64,000 nt of DNA from Aliigemmobacter aestuarii. Its GTDB lineage: Bacteria; Pseudomonadota; Alphaproteobacteria; Rhodobacterales; Rhodobacteraceae. The notes beneath the pieces were generated by a model. That model was not told where the DNA came from, did not search any database, and saw only the letters and a program-made list of their open reading frames with translations. Shown here one piece after another: positions 8,784 through 15,436 of this stretch; within the stretch, counting starts at the first letter, position 1; each line of letters begins with the position of its first letter. The position numbers and the translations under genes were made by a program. Where the stretch lies: positions 357,715-421,714 of the forward strand of contig NZ_SSND01000004.1 in assembly GCF_004799285.1 (NCBI RefSeq). The letters run 5' to 3'.

Positions 8784-9330
8784 GAGGTTGTCCCCTTTTT
8801 GGTTCGGGGTGGCGTAGGCAAAGGGTCTGTGCCCCTTTGCAGTTCTGTCGCCGGGGCGAGTGCGACACATTTGCGCCCCTTGGCGGTCCGCGAGCCGCCC
8901 GTCAGTTCGGGGCCGACCATGGCCCGCCGCAGGAAGATTTGCACGGGCAATCAGCGCCCGGAAAAAACCAAACGAATTTTCACGTCCGGGCTGAATACTG
9001 CGCCCGATGGGGTGGAAGGCCCTGCCTATCGGCCCGATTTGCGACAGTCGGCGCTGCCCCCGTAAGGCCCCCGACAGGGGGTGAAACCGCCGATTTTGCG
9101 CCAGTCGCAACCTTGCTATCCCGGCACGGGGCCAACCCTTGAAAACAAGGGGTTTTGGGGTGCGCCAGACAGTTGTTTCCCTAAGCACACAACTGGAGCG
9201 TCGCACCCGCAACGGTGCCCCTTTTAGGGGCGCATCCGCCGCCGGGCGAGGACGCTTTTGCGCCAGTCTGCGACAGTCTGCGACAGTCAACTGTCGCAAC
9301 TGTCGCAAGCCCAAGCCCCCCTGCCGGAAA
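8784..9330. other. 547-bp intergenic region with repeats and hairpins (candidate origin/control region)
   Basis: No credible gene. Besides the TGCGACAGTC repeats it holds a hairpin AACCCTT/AAGGGGTT near 9133-9153 and an inverted repeat CAGTTGT (9170-9176) / ACAACTG (9188-9194). It follows the 3' end of the primase-helicase gene and precedes the gene starting at 8783. Replication origins of satellite elements often lie beside the primase-helicase gene. Confidence 0.5.
9259..9307. repeat. Iteron-like cluster of TGCGACAGTC, 10-bp phased
   Basis: Three direct 10-bp units (TGCGCCAGTC at 9259, TGCGACAGTC at 9269 and 9279) are followed by two inverted units (AACTGTCGCA at 9289, ACTGTCGCA at 9299). 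Further copies lie upstream: TGCGACAGTC at 9040-9049 and TGCGCCAGTC at 9097-9106. Spacing of one helical turn indicates cooperative protein binding on one DNA face. The cluster sits 24 bp past the stop of the primase-helicase. A replication origin or a regulator array are the two main options. Confidence 0.65.
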
Positions 9331-11886
9331 TTACTCGACATTTTCGGCGGCGTCCCTCTCGGACGGGCTGTCCGCCGGGTCGGCGTCCAGCACAACGGCG
9401 GGCGTCCCGGCATAGACAAAGGGGCGCTTCTTGCGGCTGTCGGTGTCAAGTTCGGTCCGCACCTCCAGCGCGCCAATCCGCACCCACTCATCCACCATGG
9501 CCCGGACACGCGCCAACACGGCCGCCTGTGCCGGTGTGCGGTCCGCCGCGCTGGTGGTGGGGCTGCCCATATCAAGGCCCATCACCCGAGCCACCCGCCA
9601 GCCAACCCATTCCGGGGAACGTTGGTCGGCGCGCGGCGGACGCGGGGAGGCAAGCAAGGCGTCTTGGACGCGGGCGAGGTCCGCAGCCGTGCCGGTTTGG
9701 GATGTCGGCGGGGTCCAGCGTTCGCAGGTCTGGACGCTATCGCCGGACGGGTAGTCCGGAGTTCCATTGCCGAGGTTCACGGACACGATCCTAATCCAGC
9801 GGGCGTCCTCTGCCCGTGTGAGGTTCGCTTTCCCGTTTTCGACGCGCATGAAATCCCGACGGTCCCCCGGCTGGACACCGAACCGTCCGGCTTCTGCCGG
9901 GGTCATGCGCACGATCTGACGAACGGAGCGGGCCGCGTCTGTGATTGCGGACGCGCCGCGAGACGCACCTGCGCCCGCCGCGTCCATGTCCATCGCGGCG
10001 GCCTTGGACGTGTGGTGGACAAGTCCGATGGCGATGTTGGCGCGCTTGGCGATCTGGCGCAATTCTGCGGCCAGCAGGTTCATCGCCTCGTTCGAGTTCT
10101 CCGGCAGGGTGTGGACGGCGCCCATCGGGTCGAGAATGAGCACATCGACGCCCAATCGCTTTGCTTCGCCCACGATCCAGTCAGCGGTCGCCGGTGTTGT
10201 TTCCGGCCCGTTACGCCCCATCTGGCCCAGCTTGATCGGAACGTCATGCCCCGAAGTCAGGATCAGTCGGCCACCAAGGTCTGCCTGTGAAACCTTATGC
10301 TGCAACATCACGGCCAGAAGGCGGCGGTTCTGTTCATCAACGCTGTCCTCTCCGTTATGATACCAGACGGTCAGCGGACGGTTTGCGACTTTCTCCCCCG
10401 AAAGGAGTTCTCGCCCCGTGGCCATTGCCACCGCCTCAACCATCGTGAGGGCGGATTTGCCAGACCCGCCGGGCGCGACCAGCGCAGAAATGAACCCGCG
10501 AATGTAGACGCGGCCATAAAGCCATTCGCGCGGGGGAATTTGGGCGGGTGCAAGCGCCAGAACGGGCTGAATGGGCACCGCCGAAAGCGCCGCGACGTTC
10601 TGCGCCGCCTGAACGCCGAAGGCCGCACGCAACTCGGCTTCCTTGACCTTTTGTGCCCCTGCCGGGTTCTCCCGTTCAAGGGTGCGCATCACGGTGCCCC
10701 ATCCGCTGTGCGGCTGGCCGATGCTGTCCCATACGCGTTCCGGTTCGTCCGGATCGCCGCCCCACTGCTGCGACCACTGGATGAACGCCTCGCGTCCCTC
10801 GGCCTCAATTCCGGCCGCAACAGCGGCCCCCTTGATGGCATGGGCCATGTTCACCCAATCGCCCCGGTTATCAAACCGACCGCCGAGCGTGTTCGGCAAT
10901 TCCTCAAGAGCCATACGCAGAATGTCCGCGCTCGGGGCAGGCCACCCCGTCTTTCCCCCGGCAACGCTTGCCGCGCTGGACGTGCCAGCGCCTTGCCTTC
11001 CCGGAAGTCCAAGCCGTTGTGCAATGCCTTCCAACGTCCGGCACAGGTCGGTAACGCGGGGCACGGTCACGGACGCGGACGTTGACGCGGGGTGAACCGT
11101 GCTGTCCGGGACGGCCAGTCGCACCTCAGCCCCCCGTTGCCGCTTCCCACTGTTCGGCAGGTTCACCGTATAGGGGAGCCTGATGATGCGCGGCAGGTCG
11201 GACATATCGTCCGAACCGATACGGTCCATGGCGTCCTTGATCGCCACTCTGGACGCGTCCAGGTCCGCCCCGGAAGTCGGTTCCACCTCCAGCCAGACGT
11301 GGACGCCGTTTCCGGTCTGGACGACCAGTCCGGGGTCCAGTTCTGTCCGGATCGTGTCCACGGTATTTTTCCAGCCCCGGTCCGCTGCCGGGGCATCCTT
11401 GAAGTCAAGGTCCAGCACCACAGCCCGGCGCTGGGTCACGTCCGGGGCGGACGCAGAGCGCGCCGTCCCGGCCATGTCCGCCCGGCGGGGATTGATACCG
11501 ACATAGAGGTTCCGTTGGCCGATATGGCCACGGATGAAAGTCTCAAGCGCCTGTCGTTCTGCCGGATCGTCCAGACGACCGCAGACGGACGCGGGGCCAG
11601 TTCCGGACACGCTCAATGCTCGGAGTTCGATCACATCACCGGGGGCGAAGAACGGGGAAATGGCGTCCAGCGCCTTCGTCGCTGCCGGACCGTCGGCCAG
11701 CAGGCGGAATACCCGGCTTTCCAGCCCGGCTGCGTCCACATTGCTCACCAGATAGTCCCCTCGGAGACGTTGCGTTTCTTCCGGATCAGTGATGCCGTGG
11801 CTTGCCGCAACTTCAAGAACGTCACACCATTCATTGCCAAGGCTGGCAGGTTGTCCCGTGGGGGTCTTTGTGCTAAAGAAGGTCAT
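9331..11886 (-). CDS. Primase-helicase replication protein (archaeo-eukaryotic primase plus RepA-like ATPase)
   Basis: An 851-residue protein starting at ATG 11886, with AGGG 8 bp upstream. The N-terminal half resembles RepB/AEP-type primases: VVLDLDF at 156-162 (metal ligands), VQTGNGVHVWLEV at 189-201 and RIIRLPYTVNLPNSG. A helical PriCT-like segment follows (WVNMAHAIKGA, about 344-354). The C-terminal half is a RecA-fold ATPase with Walker A APGGSGKSAL at 471-480, Walker B DVLILDP at 581-587 and LVHHTSK. Such fusions initiate replication of plasmids and phage satellites after excision. The gene lies downstream of the AlpA-like pair and next to the iteron-like cluster. Confidence 0.82.
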   Translation of the reverse strand: MTFFSTKTPTGQPASLGNEWCDVLEVAASHGITDPEETQRLRGDYLVSNVDAAGLESRVFRLLADGPAATKALDAISPFFAPGDVIELRALSVSGTGPASVCGRLDDPAERQALETFIRGHIGQRNLYVGINPRRADMAGTARSASAPDVTQRRAVVLDLDFKDAPAADRGWKNTVDTIRTELDPGLVVQTGNGVHVWLEVEPTSGADLDASRVAIKDAMDRIGSDDMSDLPRIIRLPYTVNLPNSGKRQRGAEVRLAVPDSTVHPASTSASVTVPRVTDLCRTLEGIAQRLGLPGRQGAGTSSAASVAGGKTGWPAPSADILRMALEELPNTLGGRFDNRGDWVNMAHAIKGAAVAAGIEAEGREAFIQWSQQWGGDPDEPERVWDSIGQPHSGWGTVMRTLERENPAGAQKVKEAELRAAFGVQAAQNVAALSAVPIQPVLALAPAQIPPREWLYGRVYIRGFISALVAPGGSGKSALTMVEAVAMATGRELLSGEKVANRPLTVWYHNGEDSVDEQNRRLLAVMLQHKVSQADLGGRLILTSGHDVPIKLGQMGRNGPETTPATADWIVGEAKRLGVDVLILDPMGAVHTLPENSNEAMNLLAAELRQIAKRANIAIGLVHHTSKAAAMDMDAAGAGASRGASAITDAARSVRQIVRMTPAEAGRFGVQPGDRRDFMRVENGKANLTRAEDARWIRIVSVNLGNGTPDYPSGDSVQTCERWTPPTSQTGTAADLARVQDALLASPRPPRADQRSPEWVGWRVARVMGLDMGSPTTSAADRTPAQAAVLARVRAMVDEWVRIGALEVRTELDTDSRKKRPFVYAGTPAVVLDADPADSPSERDAAENVE

Positions 11887-11955
11887 AGGTTTTGCCCTAA
11901 TTTGGGCCGTTTCGCGCGGGGGCGCGGGGCGGCCCTTTCGTTTCCGGATTGTAGG

Positions 11956-12156
11956 TCAGGCCAGCAGGCGCTGAACTTTTCGGACTTCAAGCCAGTGCAG
12001 GACTTCGCTCTCTGGCCATGCCGAAGCGCGTCCGATCTTGACCGGTTTGGGGAAGTTCTTAGCGCGATAGATGTAAGCGCGGCTCATGCTTGTGATCTTC
12101 TGCACTTCGGGCAGTCGTATCAGGCGGTCGGGCTTGGGCGTCAGAGCACCGGTCAT
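11956..12156 (-). CDS. AlpA-family DNA-binding regulator
   Basis: A 66-residue protein from ATG 12156, overlapping the preceding small gene as ATGA. The sequence LIRLPEVQKITSMSRAYIYR...FPKPVKIG...WPESEVLHWL is a standard AlpA/winged-helix MerR-like excisionase pattern. AlpA proteins in P4-like elements activate integrase or act as excisionase-type directionality factors. It is one of two adjacent AlpA-like genes upstream of the primase-helicase, separated from it by 69 bp. The open frame extends upstream in another gene's sequence, so the start at 12156 is well supported. Confidence 0.85.
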   Translation of the reverse strand: MTGALTPKPDRLIRLPEVQKITSMSRAYIYRAKNFPKPVKIGRASAWPESEVLHWLEVRKVQRLLA

Positions 12157-12353
12157 CGCGCGGCCCCCTCCTGAACGCGATGGCTCTCCATCCACGCAAG
12201 AATTTCGTCCTCGCGCCAACGCAACGTTTTCCGGCTGATCCGGATCGGGGTCGGGAAGGTGCCAGCCTTGCGCCAGCGCCATAGAGTGTTGAAATCAATA
12301 CCGATAATTTTCAACACCTGTTCGGTGTTGAGGAAGGTCGGGTTCTCTCCCAC
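12153..12353 (-). CDS. Small helix-turn-helix (AlpA/excisionase-like) protein
   Basis: A 66-residue protein starting at GTG 12353, with AGGAG 8 bp upstream. It reads FLNTEQVLKIIGIDFNTLWRWRKAGTFPTPIRI...LRWREDEILAWM, a helix-turn-helix plus wing like AlpA and phage Xis proteins. Its stop overlaps the start of the second AlpA gene, so both are made together. Two such factors suggest one controls excision and the other transcription, but which is which cannot be read from sequence. Confidence 0.75.
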   Translation of the reverse strand: MGENPTFLNTEQVLKIIGIDFNTLWRWRKAGTFPTPIRISRKTLRWREDEILAWMESHRVQEGAAR

Positions 12354-12677
12354 GGTGACGTCTCCTACATCATGGGTTGTCTGTGATCAGATCGGCGCTC
12401 CTTCTTTGGGTGGCGTAACGGCGGTCATATTCAAGGAAATGGAATCAGTTTCAAGCAAAAAGAGACCTATGTTGCCCCTTTAAGTCATTGACAAAGCAGA
12501 CAATTCCGCGATTTTTTTTTGGGCTAGGGGGCTTGTCGGGTCGGACAATTGCGTTCTTCGCGAAGGGGTTAGCGCAAAGAGTTCTCCCAAGCGGTGCAGC
12601 AGAGGAACGAACGAAGCCGACGGCGTTCGCCAGTCTCGCGCCGCGCCGTCGGTTGCTCACCAGAGATTAGGGCCGCC
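12354..12677. other. Intergenic control region between alpA-like genes and integrase
   Basis: No credible gene; small frames here are GC-driven. It contains the candidate alpA promoter (12427-12454), a TTGACA hexamer on the plus strand at 12488, a T-run near 12511-12519, and a 9-bp stem CCGACGGCG (12617-12625) / CGCCGTCGG (12645-12653) just past the integrase stop. The stem lacks a following T-run, so it is not a clear intrinsic terminator. Confidence 0.4.
12427..12454 (-). promoter_or_regulatory. Candidate sigma-70 promoter for the alpA-like pair
   Basis: On the minus strand TTGAAA (12454-12449) and GAATAT (12432-12427) are separated by 16 bp, about 75 bp upstream of the GTG start at 12353. 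The region is AT-richer than its surroundings. Judged by eye only. Confidence 0.35.
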
Positions 12678-14027
12678 TCATGCCTGCCCGCGCGCCGCTA
12701 CAGACACATGCAGCGGCACAACATTCCCCGAACCCTCTGACGGGACTTGTCCCGCACACACGGCCGCCCATGCTTCCATCATCGGCCTGCGCCGCTCATG
12801 CGTCGAGCCACGCTTGTAGGCCCTTTCGACAGCACCGAGTTGGTGCGCAAGCTGTTCTTCGATCAGGTCGCGCGGAAAGTCCGTCTTTTCCGCCGCCCAG
12901 TCCCTAAACGACGAGCGCAGCCCGTGGGCGGTGTATTCCTTGAAGGCGTCTGTGCGGCGCAGCAGCATCAGCGCCGTCATTTCGGACAGGGGGCGCCCCG
13001 TGCTGGACGTAAATACGGGGTCCGCCGGGTCCGGTTTCTCACCCCGCAACGTGGCGGGGTGCCTGCGTTTCGCTTCCGCGAGGATTTCGTCCATCCGCCC
13101 GGTGATCGGCACGACATGGTCGCGGCGCATCTTCATGCGCCCTGCCGGGATCGCCCAAACCATTCGCTCACGGTCGATTTCGCCCCATGTCGCGAAGCGG
13201 GCTTCGCCCGTCCGGCACGCGGATAGCGTGATCCATTCCAGCATCAGGGCCGCCATGCTTTCAGCCTGTTTGGTCCTGATGGTCGCCACGAATTCGGAAA
13301 TCCGTCCGTAAGGGATGGCCGGGTGGTGCCGGGGTGCCACTCGGGGCGGGGGTAAGGTCGCATCGAACTGGCGCCACGACGCGGGGTTGTCGCCTCTATA
13401 GTGCCCGTTCTGGATGGCGTGCGAGAACAGCCGTTCGATCCTCTGGCGGCTGCGGCTGGCGGTGACAGTGTGGCTGGACCAGATCGGACGCAGCACGGCA
13501 AGCACGTCCTCGCGTGTGATCGTCGCCAGCGGCTTGTTCCGCAAGGCAGCGGCGTGATTGGAGAAGGTTCCCCGCCATTGCTGAATGTGGGCCGGGTTCG
13601 AGAAGCCTTGCAGGACAAAGGGTAGGAAATGCTCATCTGCGTAGCGGCCGAAGGTCATGGCCTGCTCTGCGGCCGCGCGGGCCATTTCCGCCGCCCGTTG
13701 CTGCATTTCTTCCTCGGCGCGACGTTCCGCTTCAATCGGGTCAATCCCCCGTGCCAACTGGTCCCGCGCCGCAGCGGCCTTGTCCCGCGCCGCAGCCAGC
13801 TTGACCGCCGGATATGTGCCCAGCCCCATCGACCGCTGTAGTGATTTGCTGCCCTTCGCTGTTTGCGCTGCCCGGAAGTCCGCATCCGGGCTGACAAACT
13901 TGAAGGACCATTTTCCAGACCCCTTCGCGGTGGAGCGGTAGAGAAGGCCGCCCCCGTCCGTCAGGGCCGTGCCGGGTGCGGCGGCTTCGATCTGTTTCAC
14001 AGTCAGTCGGTGCAGGGGCTTCGACAT
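12678..14027 (-). CDS. P4-type tyrosine integrase
   Basis: A 449-residue recombinase with an N-terminal DUF4102-like arm-binding domain, a core-binding domain (about 125-215) and a catalytic domain. Catalytic residues are visible: R272 (ACRTGEA), H368 and R371 (HGLRSSF), H395 (LAHQLG) and nucleophile Y404 (ERAYKRG). The ATG at 14027 has AAGGA 8 bp upstream. It is near the distal att site and points away from it. It is the enzyme expected to join the CTCACTGTCCGCCA cores and appears intact. Confidence 0.95.
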   Translation of the reverse strand: MSKPLHRLTVKQIEAAAPGTALTDGGGLLYRSTAKGSGKWSFKFVSPDADFRAAQTAKGSKSLQRSMGLGTYPAVKLAAARDKAAAARDQLARGIDPIEAERRAEEEMQQRAAEMARAAAEQAMTFGRYADEHFLPFVLQGFSNPAHIQQWRGTFSNHAAALRNKPLATITREDVLAVLRPIWSSHTVTASRSRQRIERLFSHAIQNGHYRGDNPASWRQFDATLPPPRVAPRHHPAIPYGRISEFVATIRTKQAESMAALMLEWITLSACRTGEARFATWGEIDRERMVWAIPAGRMKMRRDHVVPITGRMDEILAEAKRRHPATLRGEKPDPADPVFTSSTGRPLSEMTALMLLRRTDAFKEYTAHGLRSSFRDWAAEKTDFPRDLIEEQLAHQLGAVERAYKRGSTHERRRPMMEAWAAVCAGQVPSEGSGNVVPLHVSVAARGQA

Positions 14028-14043
14028 GGGGGCGGTCCTTGGT

Positions 14044-14250
14044 TCAGTGAAGGCGGCGCGGATCGACCGGACGCGCGGTGACGTCCAGTTCCGCCCGGCA
14101 AGCCGTTTCGTCCAGGCGAATAGCGGCGATCCGGTCCGGATCGTCCAACTGACCGCTGATCGTTGCGATCAGGTCCAGAAGCGCGTCCATGTCCGGGGCG
14201 GAAAGTTGAAGCGTCAGCGCGATCTGCGGGGCGGCGGGAACGTCGTTCAT
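14044..14250 (-). CDS. Small hypothetical protein upstream of integrase
   Basis: A 68-residue acidic protein (MNDVPAAPQIALTLQLSAPDMDALLDLIATISGQL...). The ATG at 14250 has GGAG 7 bp upstream. It lies 16 bp before the integrase gene on the same strand, so both are probably co-transcribed from a promoter inside the att-proximal repeats. No family is recognised; a role in integrase control is possible from location only. Confidence 0.6.
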   Translation of the reverse strand: MNDVPAAPQIALTLQLSAPDMDALLDLIATISGQLDDPDRIAAIRLDETACRAELDVTARPVDPRRLH

Positions 14251-14261
14251 CGGGTGTCTCC

Positions 14262-14300
14262 ATTTAGTGCCCGTGGGTTCTGGGCACTAAATGGGCACTA
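14262..14300. repeat. Right inner repeats: inverted and direct GGGCACTAAAT units
   Basis: ATTTAGTGCCC (14262-14272) is an exact inverted copy of GGGCACTAAAT (14282-14292), and a further GGGCACTA follows at 14293. The 19 bp at 14282-14300 are identical to 1598-1616 at the other end. Three units here and two at the left end look like unequal integrase arm arrays. They also lie 12 bp upstream of the 14250 start and could let integrase repress its own operon. Confidence 0.7.
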
Positions 14301-14329
14301 AAATTTGTGTAGCTGTCAAGCGATGGCTG

Positions 14330-14427
14330 TAGACACTAGTAGACAGGGATTTCCACAAAACTCTGAAATTCAATGATTTTTAACATTCATCCGAAGCCCC
14401 AAAGTTATGCTATAGACGTTGATAGAC
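14330..14427 (+). repeat. Two 10-bp-phased pairs of TAGAC beside attR
   Basis: TAGAC occurs at 14330 and 14340, and again at 14413 and 14423, each pair one helical turn apart, between the arm sites and the attR core. Such phased short repeats are typical of excisionase/AlpA or accessory-factor sites. The left end has a single TAGAC at 1615. Binding is inferred. Confidence 0.45.
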
Positions 14428-14441
14428 GCTAGTTCGGTGGT

Positions 14442-14455
14442 CTCACTGTCCGCCA
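14442..14455 (+). repeat. attR core (14-bp direct repeat)
   Basis: CTCACTGTCCGCCA is identical to the tRNA-Ser 3' end at 1541-1554. The sequence beyond it (TTTCATCC) differs from that beyond attL (AAATCC), so the element ends here. Confidence 0.88.
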
Positions 14456-15436
14456 TTTCATCCTAAGGATTATATGAAAATCAATTCGCTAGGGGATGAT
14501 CTTCACTTCCTTCCCCCAGCCCTTCCCTGACCTGTCCTGTCCGAAGGGCTTTTGCCCGAGTATCGGCGCCGCCGCGAAGGGCGGGTGAAAGAGGCAGGGG
14601 GTACCCCTTCGTTCGCAACTCCCCCCACCCACGGCAGCATCCGACGGCGCCTCGTCTATGTCCGCATGACCCGTGTCATGCGGAAAGCGTCCCGTTCGAC
14701 CTTGAGATTGCCGCGGCGCACACCGGCCCTCGATGTCGAAGTGGTCGATCGCGTTGGTCGAGGACCACAAGCTGATCCGCGAAGGCGCGCGGATCTTTGA
14801 TGTGGGCGGATGGGGGGTCGCGGGCGCGGTCACGTCGGGCGCGTTCCTGTCGCTTTGCACCTTGCCGGTGATCCTTGACCATTACACTGCGCTGGAACTG
14901 AACGACATGTCCCGCCAATGGGACCTGCTGAACTTGCGTTCGTTCGGCTATGGGCATTCCTTCGGGGGCCTGTCGCACGACTTTGGTCGCGAGGCGGGCG
15001 TGGAGCTGCGCGAGGCCATCGACACCCAGCTGAAGCCCGCCATGGTCGTGTCGAGGGCCGATGGTCATGCTGCCCGAACCGAAGCGTGCTGACGGGTCGA
15101 TCTCAGGCGAAGGCTGTCGCGAGGGCAGGCAGATCAAGGGGCCAAGAGACAACCCGAATTCGGCGGCGCATCCCGTGTGTGCACTGGCGTTTGACCGGGA
15201 AACCCCCGTTATCGAAGTCCGGTCCCTGCCTGTTGATCACCCGAAAGGGGGCATCGTTTGATGAATGAGACTCAGCAATCCGGAATCCCCTTCAATTGAC
15301 AAACTGATCGTTCCGACAACCATTTAGGGGCCACTTTCACACGCTCAGTGCAGACGTCTCACCGGACCTTTGGAAGGTTGGCGATTCGATATCTCGGTGT
15401 GTGCGGCAGATCTCAATTCGGACTCGGTAAGGGCAG
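14456..15436. other. Element-flanking region up to the RTX gene
   Basis: About 980 bp right of attR. It contains one possible coding frame (14733-15092) and the upstream region of the RTX gene, including TTGACA at 15296-15301 as a weak -35 candidate. Nothing else is recognised. Before insertion, this DNA lay directly after tRNA-Ser. Confidence 0.4.
14733..15092 (+). CDS. Unrecognised frame, possibly a gene remnant
   Basis: A 119-residue frame with one moderately hydrophobic stretch (GGWGVAGAVTSGAFLSLCTLPVIL) and a more polar second half (SRQWDLLNLRSFGYGHSFGG). It has no clear ribosome site and no family I recognise. An antisense frame covers the same DNA but has poorer composition. Its place beside an integration site makes a remnant of an older insertion plausible. 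Low confidence. Confidence 0.25.
   Translation: MSKWSIALVEDHKLIREGARIFDVGGWGVAGAVTSGAFLSLCTLPVILDHYTALELNDMSRQWDLLNLRSFGYGHSFGGLSHDFGREAGVELREAIDTQLKPAMVVSRADGHAARTEAC

Larger units (their letters stand above)
1541..14455. mobile_element. 12.9-kb integrative element (phage-satellite-like) in tRNA-Ser
   Basis: The element runs from the 3' end of tRNA-Ser to a second copy of that end (CTCACTGTCCGCCA, 14 bp) at 14442. It carries a P4-type integrase next to the distal end, two AlpA-like regulators, a primase-helicase, an iteron-like cluster, a restriction-modification/HEPN cargo and three unknown genes. No capsid, terminase, tail, relaxase or type IV secretion gene is seen. That composition is closest to P4-like satellites or small integrative islands. 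Inner repeats GGGCACTAAAT near both ends are probable integrase arm sites. Boundaries are read directly; the satellite label is inference. Confidence 0.85.

Noticed and set aside
9259..9307. CRISPR array
   Set aside because: Repeats are 10 bp and adjacent, without spacers; no cas genes are in the window.
8784..9575. Upstream extension of the 8301-8783 frame to 9575
   Set aside because: The extra residues have no coding character and cover the iteron cluster and the end of the primase gene; a GTG with AGGGGA at 8783 is a better start.
12451..12660. Small minus-strand frame between alpA-like genes and integrase
   Set aside because: No ribosome site; composition follows the hairpin and the T-run; treated as control region.
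14676..15152. 158-residue minus-strand frame right of attR
   Set aside because: His/Arg/Gln-rich with no ribosome site, antisense to a slightly better frame; neither is convincing.
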